A DNA stretch of 64,000 bases, taken from Ochotona curzoniae. Its lineage: Eukaryota; Chordata; Mammalia; Lagomorpha; Ochotonidae. The DNA is taken from positions 3,224,001 through 3,288,000 of the forward strand of contig NW_024467120.1 in NCBI RefSeq assembly GCF_017591425.1. Direction: 5' to 3'. Of this stretch, positions 24,255 to 35,564 are shown one piece after another. Made by a program: the position numbers and the translations under genes. Within the stretch, counting starts at the first letter, position 1; each line of letters begins with the position of its first letter. Below the pieces are notes generated by a model. That model saw only the letters and a program-made list of their open reading frames with translations. It was not told where the DNA came from and made no database searches.

Positions 24255-24975
24255 GAATGAGTTGAAATCCACATCATAGAGTTATTTGGTTGTTACAAAA
24301 GCCAGTTGTGACTGATCATTTAAGAATTTAGTTGGCTTTAGTCCATTTTTCAATGCTAAGTGCAGAGCTTCTACTTGATTAACATTTTAATTTCAATTGA
24401 ATTAATGATCTTGCGCTTGACCTTGTACTCAGAGACCTGAATAATGAGGGGTTAATTTAGTTGGGACTGTAGCCTTTTGGCATAGTCATAACTAATACAT
24501 TAGCAGTCTTGGGAGAAAAACATTAAAAACTAAAAGGATACAGGAATCACATTCAGGGCCCTAGAGAAAATTAGAATTAAAAATAATTTGGAGGAATGGA
24601 TTGGACCTTATTAAGTATGTCTGATATGCTTCAGTTGATACACCAGGGAAAGCAAGTTGACCGCTAGGATCCAAGGAACCTTCCTCCTGATTGACCACTA
24701 TTCTGAGCTCAGTACCTCTTACACCCCTAATGCCTGTCCCAGTGATCCCCAAAACAATGCATTACAGTATTAAAAAAAAAAAAAACCTACCCATTCCCTT
24801 TCAGTATCAACCTCTATGATTTTTAGAGTACAAGAGTTTTTCAATATCGATGACTCCTTCAAAAGTTCTCAAAATTAGAAAAGTTTGGAAGCAGATTAAA
24901 CGTATACAAGCCATAGGAGTGGCATTGTTGTTTTCTGCGCTATGAAGGGAGAGGTAGGTGAATAAGATACAGGAT
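24255..24975. other. Unique AT-rich sequence
   Basis: Nothing recognised apart from an A-run at 24771-24785. 'aatttcaattgaattaatgat' near 24390-24410 is rich in TAAT/ATTA homeodomain-type motifs, which is weak evidence on its own. Confidence 0.35.
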
Positions 24976-24979
24976 TCTG

Positions 24980-25090
24980 ATGCTAAAAGGGACTTGGAGA
25001 TCGTTCCAACCTCTGTATTTTATAGGAGTGACCCTGAAGCTAAGGCAGTGTGCAAAACTTGTTGGGACCATGTCCTTGTCTCCCCAGGAG
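24980..25090 (-). mobile_element. MIR-family fragment
   Basis: 'gggacttggagatcgttccaacctctgtattttataggagtgaccctgaagctaaggc' (24989-25046) resembles the reversed MIR/MIR3 motif 'cattttacagatgaggaaactgaggc'. Short and diverged. Confidence 0.5.
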
Positions 25091-25099
25091 TTCAATCTT

Positions 25100-26145
25100 T
25101 TATGTACCATAATTATGTCCTATAATAACTGAACATAGATGCAGCATTGTTTTAGAAGGCCTAAACACATTTGCTGTAATTAACATTTATTTAGCAATAT
25201 GATTTGCCTTCTATGCAAATACAAGGGTGAAAACAAACAAAAAAAGTGTTCTTGCGCAGTATTACTTTCCTCTGCCCAGGAATAAGTCTTGAGTGACTGG
25301 ATCTGGCCTGTTGGTTTTTCCTTCATGCTCACAGCAACAGGAAATGTGATGCTGCTGCTGCTGCTACTGCTGCTGATTAGAATAATAAAGCATCTTGTTT
25401 GATTTAGGAAAACAATTCCTTTAAGTAGCTTACTAGGAACCTTCTCAACCCTGAGATAGCATCCGTGTAAATAAGCCCTTTTACTACAGAATAAATAGAT
25501 GGCCAGGTTTCCATGTTTCATTGCACTGCAGCTCTCTGGGAAAACAACTTCCCAGATCCAGAGATAAAATTCCATTTTCTTTGCTTAGGCAAGCTACAAA
25601 GTCAAATGTGTTCAATTCTTTTGCTCAGCTCTCCCATGAGGTTCGGAGAGTCAGTGAGGATGAAAGGAGGATGATTGCCCGGGGTATAGGGAGAGGTCAG
25701 GTGAACAGAGAATGGGACCTGGAGGGCATCAGTGTGAGGAGTGACACCCCAGTGTAGAAGAAGCAAGGTGAGGAGGCAGCTGATCAAGGATCTCTTTTTT
25801 CTCTTACTGGAATCATTTAGATACTCATAAAACCACTCATGGATCGTAGTCATCCAAAATGATCCACTTAAAACGTAGCCTGCTATAAATGCGTTGAATT
25901 TTGAGTCCTGCCTGTGGTTGCCTAAGTGTGGCCAGACTAAACAATTTTAGGATTCGTATATGGCCCATGAGTTAGAGGTTTCTCAACCCTGTAGGCCAAG
26001 ATCCTCAAGTGTGGATGGCTCTGGTCCCAGCTCCATCGCTTCCTTCTACCTGTTTGTCTGCTATAGTCAGCTCTCTTCCTGCATCAGAGGCTCCAGTCGT
26101 CTACATGGAAGACAAGATTACATGATCTGTGTGCTTTTTGTTTCA
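25100..26145. other. Unique sequence with (CTG)n
   Basis: Contains a short imperfect (CTG)8 tract at 25351-25375. No gene recognised. Confidence 0.4.
25351..25375 (+). repeat. (CTG)n microsatellite
   Basis: About eight GCT/CTG units with one 'cta' interruption. Confidence 0.9.
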
Positions 26146-26147
26146 GG

Positions 26148-26425
26148 GACAGAGGCAGAAGTATCTCCCACAGGCAGATCACTTTCCAAATGTCCACTTC
26201 AGCCAGGACTGGGGCCAAGCTGAAGCCAGAGCCAGGAACCAAGAACTCAATCCTAATTGCCCTGTGGATGATAGGAACCCAAGTACTAGAGCCATTGGTG
26301 CCGTTTCCCCAGGGTTTCCACCAGCAGGAAGTTGGAACTGAACTCCAACACAGCCACCACAGTATAGGATATGGGCATCCCAAGTGGCGTCTTAACCACT
26401 GCAATGAGCGCCTGCCCAATGTCAC
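26148..26425 (-). mobile_element. Old lagomorph SINE
   Basis: A strongly diverged minus-strand copy: 'ggggccaagctgaagccagagccaggaacc' in the body, 'ggatatgggcatcccaagtggcgtcttaaccactgc' at the head end (26357-26403). The tail is lost. Confidence 0.8.
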
Positions 26426-26429
26426 TCAA

Positions 26430-27530
26430 ATCTTACATCTCTGCATCCCAGTCATGTGTCTTTCAAGCAGGGGCCTATGAAGCTTAATGAAGGCAGCTAA
26501 GAAATTGCATGATAGAGCCAAGATGTCAATTCCATTTTCAGTATTTAAAAAATAAAATAGAGGCTACTTCAAATTTGAGAAGATTTCTAGGAGAACCTTT
26601 CTAACACTCTACTGAAGAAATCTGCATGGATTTATGTTCCTATTTATAAATTAAGAGCCAGACTCGATTTTTCAGAGGCCCTTCTGTGCATTTTCTGATT
26701 CTACATCATTATAATTCTAACTCATTTTTTTTCCTCTCTTCTTCTTCTTCTTTCTTCATTTCCCCCTCCTCTTCTTCTTTTCATGATCCTATGGCTATCC
26801 ACTGGCTAAAATGTCAGAGAATGAGGCATCAAGGGAAATGACCAAGCTGACTATAAGCTTAAAGCTTAAAATTTCAGAGCTAAAAGAAATATTAAAGCTT
26901 TTCGATTTAACCTCCTTAAGTTAAACATCAGCTTACGAGAGTCCCCAAATCAATAACTGCTCTGAAATTGACCTACTGACTTGATCTAGGGCTCTTTTAT
27001 TTACAACATTGGTTTCTTTGTTTTGTTTTCGTCTCTAACTCCAGGGTGTCCATTTTGTGCATTGGACAGTTGGGAGAACAGATCTCTGGCTATTCTACCA
27101 CTGTTCTTATTCCTGATATGTTGTTTGACCTGCATGAAAGCTCGAAAACTTGCCATCCAACAACAGGGAGAGTACTGATCAAAATGTGGTATCATAAAAG
27201 TTATCATGGTAATGCCCTGTGTACCAGGAAAAGGAATGACAGAGGATGTGACTAAAAGACTCAGTGTCTAAAGCAGAATATTCTATACTGGTGCCTCGCC
27301 TATGCTGGGGCTCATGTCCAACATGGAAGGCACTCCACTATAGAAAACAAAGCCAATGCTTGTTAGATTCTCTAGTTGTTAGGTTCTCTCTGCACTGCTC
27401 GGTACCTTTGAAGGAATCTCAACCAACATCTTTAGAAAACATTTCCCATTGTTGATTTAGACGAATCCAATACATGGATCACAAATTAAAAGCTAATTTG
27501 ATTGTACTCATCACCATAATGAAATATCAG
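26430..27530. other. Unique sequence with CTT tract
   Basis: A pyrimidine tract of imperfect CTT units lies at 26735-26780. 'tttcagagctaaaagaaatatt' at about 26873-26895 may be a worn MIR3-type piece. Nothing else recognised. Confidence 0.35.
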
Positions 27531-27534
27531 ATAA

Positions 27535-27960
27535 GCGAACCTTTTCAAGAGGAAAGGTTTATTCTGCTGCAATTCTGTAAGTTCACAGTTCAAGATTGAG
27601 TGGGGGGTTCCATTGCTTCAGTAAGTGGTGATGGCATTCTTGCTGGCAGAGTTCTAATATGCAAATCATCACATAGCAAGGAGTGCTAGCTAGGGGAGAC
27701 TCACTCAGCCAGAGAGAATGCAGGCTAAGGAAGGCTCACACAGCCAGCCAGGAAATAGAACAGGACAGCAGGGCCCACATCAGCCTTCGATAAGCATCCC
27801 TTTTGCGAGCACTGTCTCCTGAGAGCGTGTCTTCAGTGACGAAGGCTCTGCCCAGAGTGCTACCTTCCATTCACCTTAGTTGGATTATGCTAACACCCTG
27901 TTTTGAACCATCAGCTTATGACATTGAGATGTAATCACCTGCCTTTATTCAGAAGCCACA
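27535..27960 (-). mobile_element. MaLR-type LTR (reverse), diverged
   Basis: 'aagaggaaaggtttattctgctgcaattctgtaagttcacagttcaagattgag' (27549-27600) and 'gctggcagagttctaatatgcaaatcatcacatagcaagg' (27641-27682), ending in '...agaagccacatccctttcaaac', match the layout of reversed MaLR LTRs. Boundaries are approximate. Confidence 0.5.
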
Positions 27961-27964
27961 TCCC

Positions 27965-28915
27965 TTTCAAACAGTAGCAATGTGACTGTTGAAATTCTGA
28001 CTTTTGACAAAAGCTAAAACAAAGCAATAAAGACTTTCAAAAATGACGTGCTGTATGTAAAGTTTCTTAAACAGAATGCAAATGTCACAACTGTAAGACC
28101 AACATAGATAGGTTGAATTATATTACAAATGGGAACTTAGATTCATTAAAAGACACAATTGAGAGTGGAAAGACAAGCAACAAAGAGAAGATGTGTGTCA
28201 CGTTTAGAACAGATTGTTTCCACAACTCCGTAAAGGCAAAGGACACAACAGTACATCCTCGCTCAGATGACCTCACTTGGAGAGTTTTAAGCCCATGCCT
28301 GCTCAGAGCCTGATTTGGTTTGTGTTCCTACCCCTGTGACAGCACCTGCTCCTCAATGCAAGCATAGATTCCCCATAGTTTGAGAGCAAAGTGATAGCAA
28401 AGACAAAGAAACCAAACTTGAGTTACTTCCATTCTAATTATCCTATGGGACCGTGTAGAGTTCTTACTTTCATTTAAGATTTTAGACAATGCAGCAAAAT
28501 AGGACTGCAAGGTATAACTTTGTTGGGTAAGTGCAAATTTTACCTTATGCTGGAAATGCTTCTACTGAGTTTAAATAATATTTTAATTGAAATGTATTAC
28601 TTGGATCTGTAAGTTTATTTTAAAACTAATGAAAAATCAGGAAAATTATTATTACTGCTAATCATATAACTACTTTGGAAATTAAACTTGTCCCAGAGAG
28701 GATGTGCTCTGTGATCCTTTGCAGGTATTAAATCTTCTAGCTGTTCCAAAAGACCTCTACTCCCAAGATTATAAAATGTTGTTGAAAGATATTAGAGATT
28801 TGGATAACTCGAGGGATCCATTTTGGTGAAAGATCAAAGGAAATCATTCTGAATGTGTTTATTCTCCCCATATCAGTTTAGAAAGTCAAATAAAAATATC
28901 CCTAATTAGAAATTT
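27965..28915. other. Unique AT-rich sequence
   Basis: Nothing recognised. Confidence 0.4.
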
Positions 28916-28917
28916 TA

Positions 28918-29045
28918 TCTATGTAATTTTTATTTATTTGAATGACAGAGTCAAAAGGGTAGAAAGAAACCCACCATCCATCTCACGGTTCACTTTCCAC
29001 ATGTCCACGCTATTTAGGGCTCTGCAAGGCCACGCCTAAGGTAAA
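28918..29045 (-). mobile_element. Lagomorph SINE 3' fragment
   Basis: 'ttttatttatttgaatgacagag' followed by 'cggttcactttccacatg' is the reversed tail and the 'ggagtgaacc' region of an old SINE; the head half is missing. Confidence 0.65.
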
Positions 29046-29049
29046 CTCT

Positions 29050-30540
29050 ATTGCCCTTCTCTGATAGCATGTTCCCAGGTGAGTTACCAAACTCGTGACA
29101 GTCCTTTGATGCCCCCAACACACTGTGTCTGGATCCCTCCCAGGCAGGACCCTGTCTCTTGCCTCCCACTCCCAACCTCTCTGTCCACATGGGCCTCCTA
29201 TGTGGTTTCTTTACTGCCCTCTCCTTTGGACATCTGTTGGGTTTGAATTCTCTTCCCGATCTGTGTTCTGGGGTCTTCTCTCATCTCACCGTTCTATCCC
29301 AAAGCCCTGTTGCTGCTCTCTTCATTGGGCACTCTCCCAAGGGAGATGCAGAGATGGTATGCAGTGGGCTGGAAAGCCAACAGCCACGGAGCTGCTTCAC
29401 ATGGGACCACGTGTGGTTAGAACCACATATGGAATTTTAGTTCCACACCAGCCCTTGCATATGATGGACCTTGCATAGAAAGTAAGCATTCTGGCCTAAT
29501 AGGTTAGCCATGCCAATCACCACTGGAGAGCCTTGAAACCCTTTAGCTCATAAGATGAAACAGAACGAACATTTTATTTAAGGGAAGACCAGTTACATGC
29601 CTGGGACATTATGGAGATTGAGTCCCATATGAAATGGCTGAGTGTAAAAGCAGATTTTAGTTAGTGTTCGATGAGTATATAGTCCAGTGTTATTATTCAT
29701 GTTCACAAAGAGGCAAGATAAACAATAACCTCACTTAAAAATTGTGTGTTACGATAAAGGCCTATATAAATCATCTTAATTCCTCGCATCCATTTTTAGT
29801 TTATTTATTGGAAATCTCTGCATTTTCTTACAAATAAAACAAAGGATTCTTTTTTTCTTCACACCAAATGTGCCTCTTCTGTAGAATGTTCCAGAAAAAA
29901 TATTTTAAAAATCTTGAAATAGTTAATATGGATGTTTTCATGAATGGCAGGTGTCCACCATTTTTTTGGTAGATATTATATACTTTTTGATCTTTTGTTT
30001 TCATCCAGTTTTCAGTTGACTTAAGCTCTCTTAGTACAGTACAAGGGGAGAAAATGAAAGAATTTTTCTGCCTCAGACACTAAATATTTTAGTCAGGTTT
30101 AAAAAGTGTGTGTGAGAGAGCCCCATGGCTCTAAGTCATGAATGATAAGGGCCATTCTAAGAATTCCAGGTAACAAGGTCATTTTTTTATTTCTATTATT
30201 TTTCTGTCATTTCTTTACAACTCTCCAGCCTGTTGCATTTTCATGTAACATAATAATTTCATGTAACATAATAATGTGTGACTTTTTCTGGGCTGTTGCT
30301 ATAGTAAAAATAATGATGGAATTTCACCTAATGTTCTTTTGCTCCTGAATTTCAAGTGAAGAAGCTGTGTAGCACTTTCTGTCACTCTCTTGCCAACCTC
30401 ATTGTTTCTGCCCTAGAGGAGGTCTGCTCCTATAGCTTCATTTTTTTTCCCTTAATTTCATTTATGTGTCTGCTGAGGTTGCAGCTTACTGCCCCCAAAA
30501 TGCTTCATTTTCAGATATTTGGGACTATCGTGATGGCTTG
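29050..30540. other. Unique sequence, no recognised feature
   Basis: Two overlapping plus-strand frames (29125-29478 and 29159-29440) lack recognisable domains. A direct 15-bp repeat 'catgtaacataataa' occurs at 30242 and 30260. Confidence 0.35.
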
Positions 30541-30544
30541 AATA

Positions 30545-30765
30545 ACCCTGGGGGGGCAGACAGAAAGAGGAAGCCACTGATGTGGCCCAAGTTCTTGGGC
30601 CCCTCCCCAACCGCTGGCCTTCATGCTGACCCAGCTCTGGCTATTATGGCATTTAGAAGATGAATTAATACTTGGAAGATCTTCTCTCTCTTTTTTGTCT
30701 CTCTTGTGTTCTCTCTTACTCTGTCACTCTACCTTTGAAATAAGTGCATAAATCTTTAAAAAATT
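30545..30765 (+). mobile_element. Lagomorph SINE 3' portion
   Basis: 'gtggcccaagttcttgggcccctccccaacc', 'cccagctctggctattatggcattt' and 'cacctttgaaataagtgcataaatcttt'-like ends show the distal two-thirds of an old plus-strand SINE. Confidence 0.65.
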
Positions 30766-30769
30766 GGAA

Positions 30770-31220
30770 TGATCCTAGTACATCAAAATACTATTGACTT
30801 ACAGGTTACTGTTCATACGTGTCTTGCATATTTCTAGGTTTATGAGAAGTTTCCCCTCATTTTTTATGGCTGTTAAACTACTCTAATTTCAGGTCTTTCG
30901 CAAAGTTTTATATCCAGCTTATCAAGCCTGGGAAGTCATGTGCCATAATGATACTCTCTCTTTGACCAAGCCCACGCGTGCTTTCTGCGCAACTGGCAGA
31001 TTCCTCGCCAAGCGTCTCCAGCCCCTTGCAGACATGTCAGGAGCTGTGGCTGTGATCACCTAATTAGAGGGGAACCAGGCAGAAAAACCCGTGCTGGTTA
31101 CCCAACATGCCTGTGATCAGTTATTACCACCGTCCCCAGGCCTTCCCTCCTGATGAAAATGTCAACCTCTGTGGCAAGCACAGAGGTTGGAAGCATTTGG
31201 AGGAAGGTTTCCCTAAAAAC
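30770..31220. other. Unique sequence, no recognised feature
   Basis: Nothing recognised. Confidence 0.4.
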
Positions 31221-31225
31221 AAACT

Positions 31226-31690
31226 TTTTTTTTTATTGTTAATCACATTGTATTATGTGATACAGTTTTATAGGCACTGGGATTCCCCCTACCCCTCCCA
31301 CAACCCTACCCCCATGGTGGATTCCTCCACCTTGCTGAATATTCACAGTTGAAGTTCAATTGGGATTCATTCATTGCATGCATATACCTAGCATAGAGTT
31401 CAGCATCTTATTGTCCAGATAAGTTCAGCGGTTTCTAGGGGAGACCTTCTCTGGTCTGAAGGTAGAGCTAACAGAGTAAAGTCCCGGTCGGTTAAAAGCC
31501 CCAACAAAACATCAGCAACAATTTACAATGTTATGAAGTTGATTGACATAGTATTGAGTAAACAATATGTTAAAAGTAATGCAAGTTCAATTTTCCACAA
31601 CACATGGATTGAGACAGTATCAATGACAGGTTCAAAAACAAATAAACCAACAAACAAATAAAATTACTGGTTAAATTAAGGCAAACATGT
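31226..31690 (-). mobile_element. Lagomorph L1 3' UTR, 5'-truncated
   Basis: The left end is a T-run (31226-31235), followed by 'attgttaatcacattgtattatgtgatacag' and a 'ccccctacccctcccacaaccc' pyrimidine tract. On the minus strand this gives a G-rich polypurine tract close to a short AT-rich end and A-tail, the layout of the lagomorph L1 3' UTR. The sequence resembles but is not the same as the rabbit version I remember, supporting pika. No L1 coding sequence is included, and no clear target-site duplication was found. Confidence 0.75.
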
Positions 31691-31694
31691 GGTA

Positions 31695-32155
31695 TCTAAC
31701 CTTTCAATGCCACCGAGCAGCAGCGAGGATCTTGCAGAAGGCTGTGAACTTGCAATGCCTTTGTTCTCCTCTTTACCACCTATGATCCTGTCACATCATC
31801 AACACCTCCTTTCACACTTCTGCCAGAGTGCCCACAGAATCCTAATTCCAGGGGCTTCCTCCCTTGCCTCTTCCCCCGGGAACATCCACAGCCATCATCA
31901 GCTACTGCCAAAGTCATTCCCTTTCTTCCGTAGCTAAACCATCTGCCGCCACCTGCCCTGGTGGCTTTTGGAAGCAGATCCTGGCACCTGTTTGCCTTGC
32001 CTTGTGATAAAAGGTGTGCCTCAGACCGCAGCCTCCTTTTGCCCTGCCCAGATGGACCAATCCTAGCCCAAAAGACGCAACAGTCCCAAATGTCATCACC
32101 TCACATACTGCTGTTTCGCAAGATCACAAGCCCTAAAGTCTAACACTCCTTTTAA
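31695..32155. other. Unassigned GC-richer sequence
   Basis: A C-rich stretch with two overlapping opposite-strand frames (31689-31937 plus, 31914-32099 minus). It may be unique or an unrecognised repeat. Confidence 0.35.
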
Positions 32156-32157
32156 AC

Positions 32158-32445
32158 TTTTCAGATTTATTTATTTTGAAGGCCAGCTTTAGCAAGAGAG
32201 AGAGAGAGAGAGAAAAAGAGAGAGATAAAGACACTGAAAAAGAGACCCTCTACCTGCTGGTTCACTCCCCAGGTGACTGCAAGGACACAGGTCCTATTCC
32301 TTGAGCCATCATCTGCTGCCTGCTTAAAGGGTGGCTCAAGTAATTGGGTCCCTGCCCTCTGTATGGAGGACCAGGATTGAGTTCCCGGATCCCTGCTGCA
32401 GTGTGATCCAGCCGTGGCTTTTATAGGCATTTGGGGAGTGAACTA
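32158..32445 (-). mobile_element. Old lagomorph SINE with GA tract
   Basis: 'cagatttatttattttgaaggc' at the left is the reversed tail, followed by a GA microsatellite (32193-32230) and 'ctgctggttcactccccag'. The right end carries 'ggcatttggggagtgaacta' in the plus orientation (32427-32446), so a second, oppositely oriented fragment may be joined there. Confidence 0.75.
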
Positions 32446-32449
32446 CCAC

Positions 32450-33750
32450 ATGTATTTTAAAATGTATTTTAAATGCATGTATTTTAGATGTATTTAAATG
32501 ATTTGGATGATTTCACTTTTAAATACATTTAAATAAATGTCTTCTAAAGATCGTTTTTCTTTTTTTCTAGAATCATATTTTCTTGGATTTTGATCTTCCT
32601 GGGTTTCAGCATTTGGGATTATGGCATTCAGGGTGGTGTCTTTCAGGATAATGTCCCAGATCTGTCCTGGATATATGCCTACCACGTAAGTAGAAACAGC
32701 AAAAAAGGGAACAGGATTGTGTGGCAAAAAACTTGATGTAATGAATTTGTCTCCAAGATGTGAGAAAAGAGGTACCCATGCACCGGAATACCCAGGCGTT
32801 CTTTAAATTCTATTCCAATCCTCGATGCTTGTTATTTCTCCAAGTACAGCCCATCTTTACAGCGGTGACTGTGACAGCTTACAGTAAATGTATCTTCATA
32901 CAGAGTCATCCATTCTGCACAGGGAAATAGCACAGGCATCTTCTGGCCATTTCATCTCATTGTCCGTGTGCCTGATTGTTCACTTTAAACCATATTCTAT
33001 ACTCATCACTGTGGTTTATTACAGCACATGATAAGAGAGCAAAAGCATTCAGGAATATGATATACATTGGAAGAGTCCAAACAACCAGATACAAACATCC
33101 CTGTCATTTCTCTGCAGGACCCACACAGATCTGCTCTTTCACACAGTGACAGAGAGGGTCACCCATGGGATGGCTCTGCCCAGGGAAGCCCCTGTAGGTT
33201 TGAGACTGGGGTTGATCCCAGGGGTAGCTCCTGCTATGCCTGTACCCATGGCAACAGAAACTCAGGACCCTGGCAACAAAAGCGGGTGCACATCATCCAT
33301 CTTGAAGTCTGTGTGTGCAGAATAACTTGACAGCTGGGATGATGTGGTTCATGGATCCAGGTGTATGTACAGTCCCCTCGCTCGTGAATGCTCTGAGGTC
33401 CACAATCCCAGGGGCTGTCCACCATGATGCCAGGTTCCCATGGGTCAGCAGCACCAAGAATCCCATCTGCTATGTTCATTCTTTCCTCAGCCTCTCCATT
33501 TTCCCATTTCTCCATTTTAATTGACTTGAGGGATTAAAAAAATGTTATTATGAGTTGTAAGTTCATTTCTTGTTTCAATCTACAAACATTCATCAAACCA
33601 TCTACGCTATGAAATAGCCTATGCTCTGAGGGATGTTCAAGAATGGAGTTGGAGACGGAACATACACACAAGCAAAAATTAATGTGATACAATTGAGCAC
33701 AATGCTTTGCCATTATGAAGTGTCAAAAGGTGCATTTGAGTAGATTCTAA
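32450..33750. other. Unique sequence, no recognised feature
   Basis: Begins with a locally repetitive 'aaatgtatttaaa' region (32456-32540) of TTTAAA-type units. Otherwise nothing recognised. Confidence 0.35.
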
Positions 33751-33751
33751 T

Positions 33752-33788
33752 TTTTTTTGGAAGGTTTTGTTTGCTTGTTTGAAAGAGT

Positions 33789-33824
<36 letters not shown>

Positions 33825-34010
33825 GAGGAAGAGAGGTCTTTTATTCCCTGGCTCATTCACCAAATAACTGCAAAGACTGGGGCTGGACTAAACCAGACGC
33901 CAGGAACTCCATTAGGTTCTCCCAGTGGGGCCCCAAGTACTTTGTCCATCTTCTACCACTCTCCTAGACACAGCAGCAGGAAGCAGAAGCAGAGCAGCCG
34001 GCGCTCAACA
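33752..34010 (-). mobile_element. Old lagomorph SINE with GA tract
   Basis: A minus-strand copy: T-run at 33752-33759, a (GA)n tract at 33788-33822, 'ggctcattcaccaaataactgcaaagactggggctgg', 'ccaggaactcc' and 'cagcagcaggaagc'. The head is lost. Confidence 0.82.
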
Positions 34011-34161
34011 TGTTGCTCATATGGATGGCCAGTGCTTCATTTGCATTGCCACAATGCCCTTCCCCAGTTCATTTTCAGAAAATGAAATTCTAGCAAGTCA
34101 GAAGGGAAGGGTGAGGTCAGCTGGACTGAGGCTTCCATGAAGGACCCAAGAGCAGAGTATT

Positions 34162-34205
34162 TGGATGGATGGATGGATGGATGGATGGATGGATGGATGG
34201 ATGGA
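34162..34205 (+). repeat. (TGGA)n microsatellite
   Basis: Eleven perfect tetranucleotide units. It is likely to be length-variable between individuals. Confidence 0.98.
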
Positions 34206-34375
34206 GCAAACTCGAGAGGAGAGCAGGGTGGGTGTGCAGCAGTCACAACCCTCCGCTCAGACATGGGCTCTCATGAGGTGTGTGTGAGGTCAGCGGTGTG
34301 TTATGATATGTGCATTAGGACCAGATTCTGGAGGATTCTGAGTATTAGACAAAAGCATCTGGATTCCGTTAAGTA

Positions 34376-34520
34376 GGTCAGTAATTCTCAGCCCTGCTGC
34401 ATATTAAAATAACCTGAGCAGACAGGAAAGAAAAATGTCAGGAAGCTAATTCAATTGGTCTGGGCTCTGTTTCTGTTTTTTTTTTTTTTTTAATTCCCTC
34501 CAGGTGGTTCTAACATGCCA
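34376..34520 (+). mobile_element. MER5-type hAT MITE
   Basis: 'gtcagtaattctcagccctgctgcatattaaaataacctg' at the left and 'ctccaggtggttctaacatgcc' at the right (34498-34519) are hallmark ends of MER5A-like hAT-Charlie elements. A T-run (34477-34491) interrupts the interior. Confidence 0.8.
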
Positions 34521-34524
34521 ACAT

Positions 34525-35155
34525 GCCAAGAGATCCATTACTGCGGGAACAGAGAAGTTTGGGTGGGGTGGGGGGAGGCTCTGGAGCAGTGATCTGGGGG
34601 TGCAGGGCCATGCATCAACTGCTCATGGCACCTCGGGAAGAGCAGAGTAGCCAATGTACTGAAGAGTTTCTGTCTAGGATACCCTAATCATGTCCTCCAC
34701 ATGCACCCCAATCTCAGAGTAGCTGAGACAACCCCCCAATGCCTCATCAGCCACAACTCAAGTCATTCAGCTCACAGGGGAGGCCACAGGCCATACATAC
34801 ATACACAGATATACATGTATGCAAGGCACAAACTGACAACACCTGAGGATTCCCAGCAGCAGCTGGGGGCATGGAACGCGGTGAGATGACACTGCCTAGC
34901 AGACATCCATCACAGGTGCCCAGGGCACTGAGCTGCAGTATGGATTCCTCAATACCTTGGCTGTAAGTGGCACAGGCCCTATGGCTTAAGACTACCTCTT
35001 TCTAGAAATCCACACAAATGCAAACCCAAACCCTGCCCAGCTTGAGTTTTTCAAACAAATGTGTAATCAGGACAGGGGATGAGCCAGGCACCATATTAAT
35101 TGTGTGACCTGTGCGGCCTCCCTGGGCCTATGAAGGTCACAGTGAATTTATGGGT
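34525..35155. other. Unique sequence, no recognised feature
   Basis: Nothing recognised. A short 'catacatacataca' run occurs at about 34792. Confidence 0.4.
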
Positions 35156-35159
35156 TTGC

Positions 35160-35285
35160 TGCTAGCTCCTTGTTACAGGTAAGGAAGCTGAGGGCCAAGG
35201 AAGTGAAATGACTCGCCCATAGTTGGAGCTGGGCAGCAGCAGCCATGGGGTTCTAACACAGTCAGGAGCCAGCATCAGTGCTGTG
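35160..35285 (-). mobile_element. MIR SINE (reverse)
   Basis: 'ttgttacaggtaaggaagctgagggccaaggaagtgaaatgactcgcccatagttggagctggg' (35170-35233) is the reversed MIR core ('ttttacagatgaggaaactgaggc...cttgcccaaggtc'). Confidence 0.85.
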
Positions 35286-35467
35286 AATACTGCAACTTTC
35301 TGGAAATTGCTGGGTCGATTTCTGCATGACACTGACCTGCCTGCCGTGGCCTGTCGAGGCCCTTTCTAGATGTCTGAGTCCTTGTCACTGAAGGACTCCA
35401 GATGCTTAGACTTGCTGATATCTCTTTGTCATTTCTATCTGGCTATACTTATGATTTACATTTGCAA

Positions 35468-35560
35468 GATATATATATATGTATATATCATATCTCTCTC
35501 TATATATAAAATCTGTCTCTAGCTCTAGCTATATCTGAATATATCCATATCTGTTTCTCC
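35468..35560. repeat. AT/TATC-rich microsatellite region
   Basis: A (AT)n run at 35469-35480 passes into 'gtatatatcatatctctctctatatata' and 'tagctctagctatatct' motifs, a compound simple repeat. Confidence 0.9.
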
Positions 35561-35564
35561 TTGC

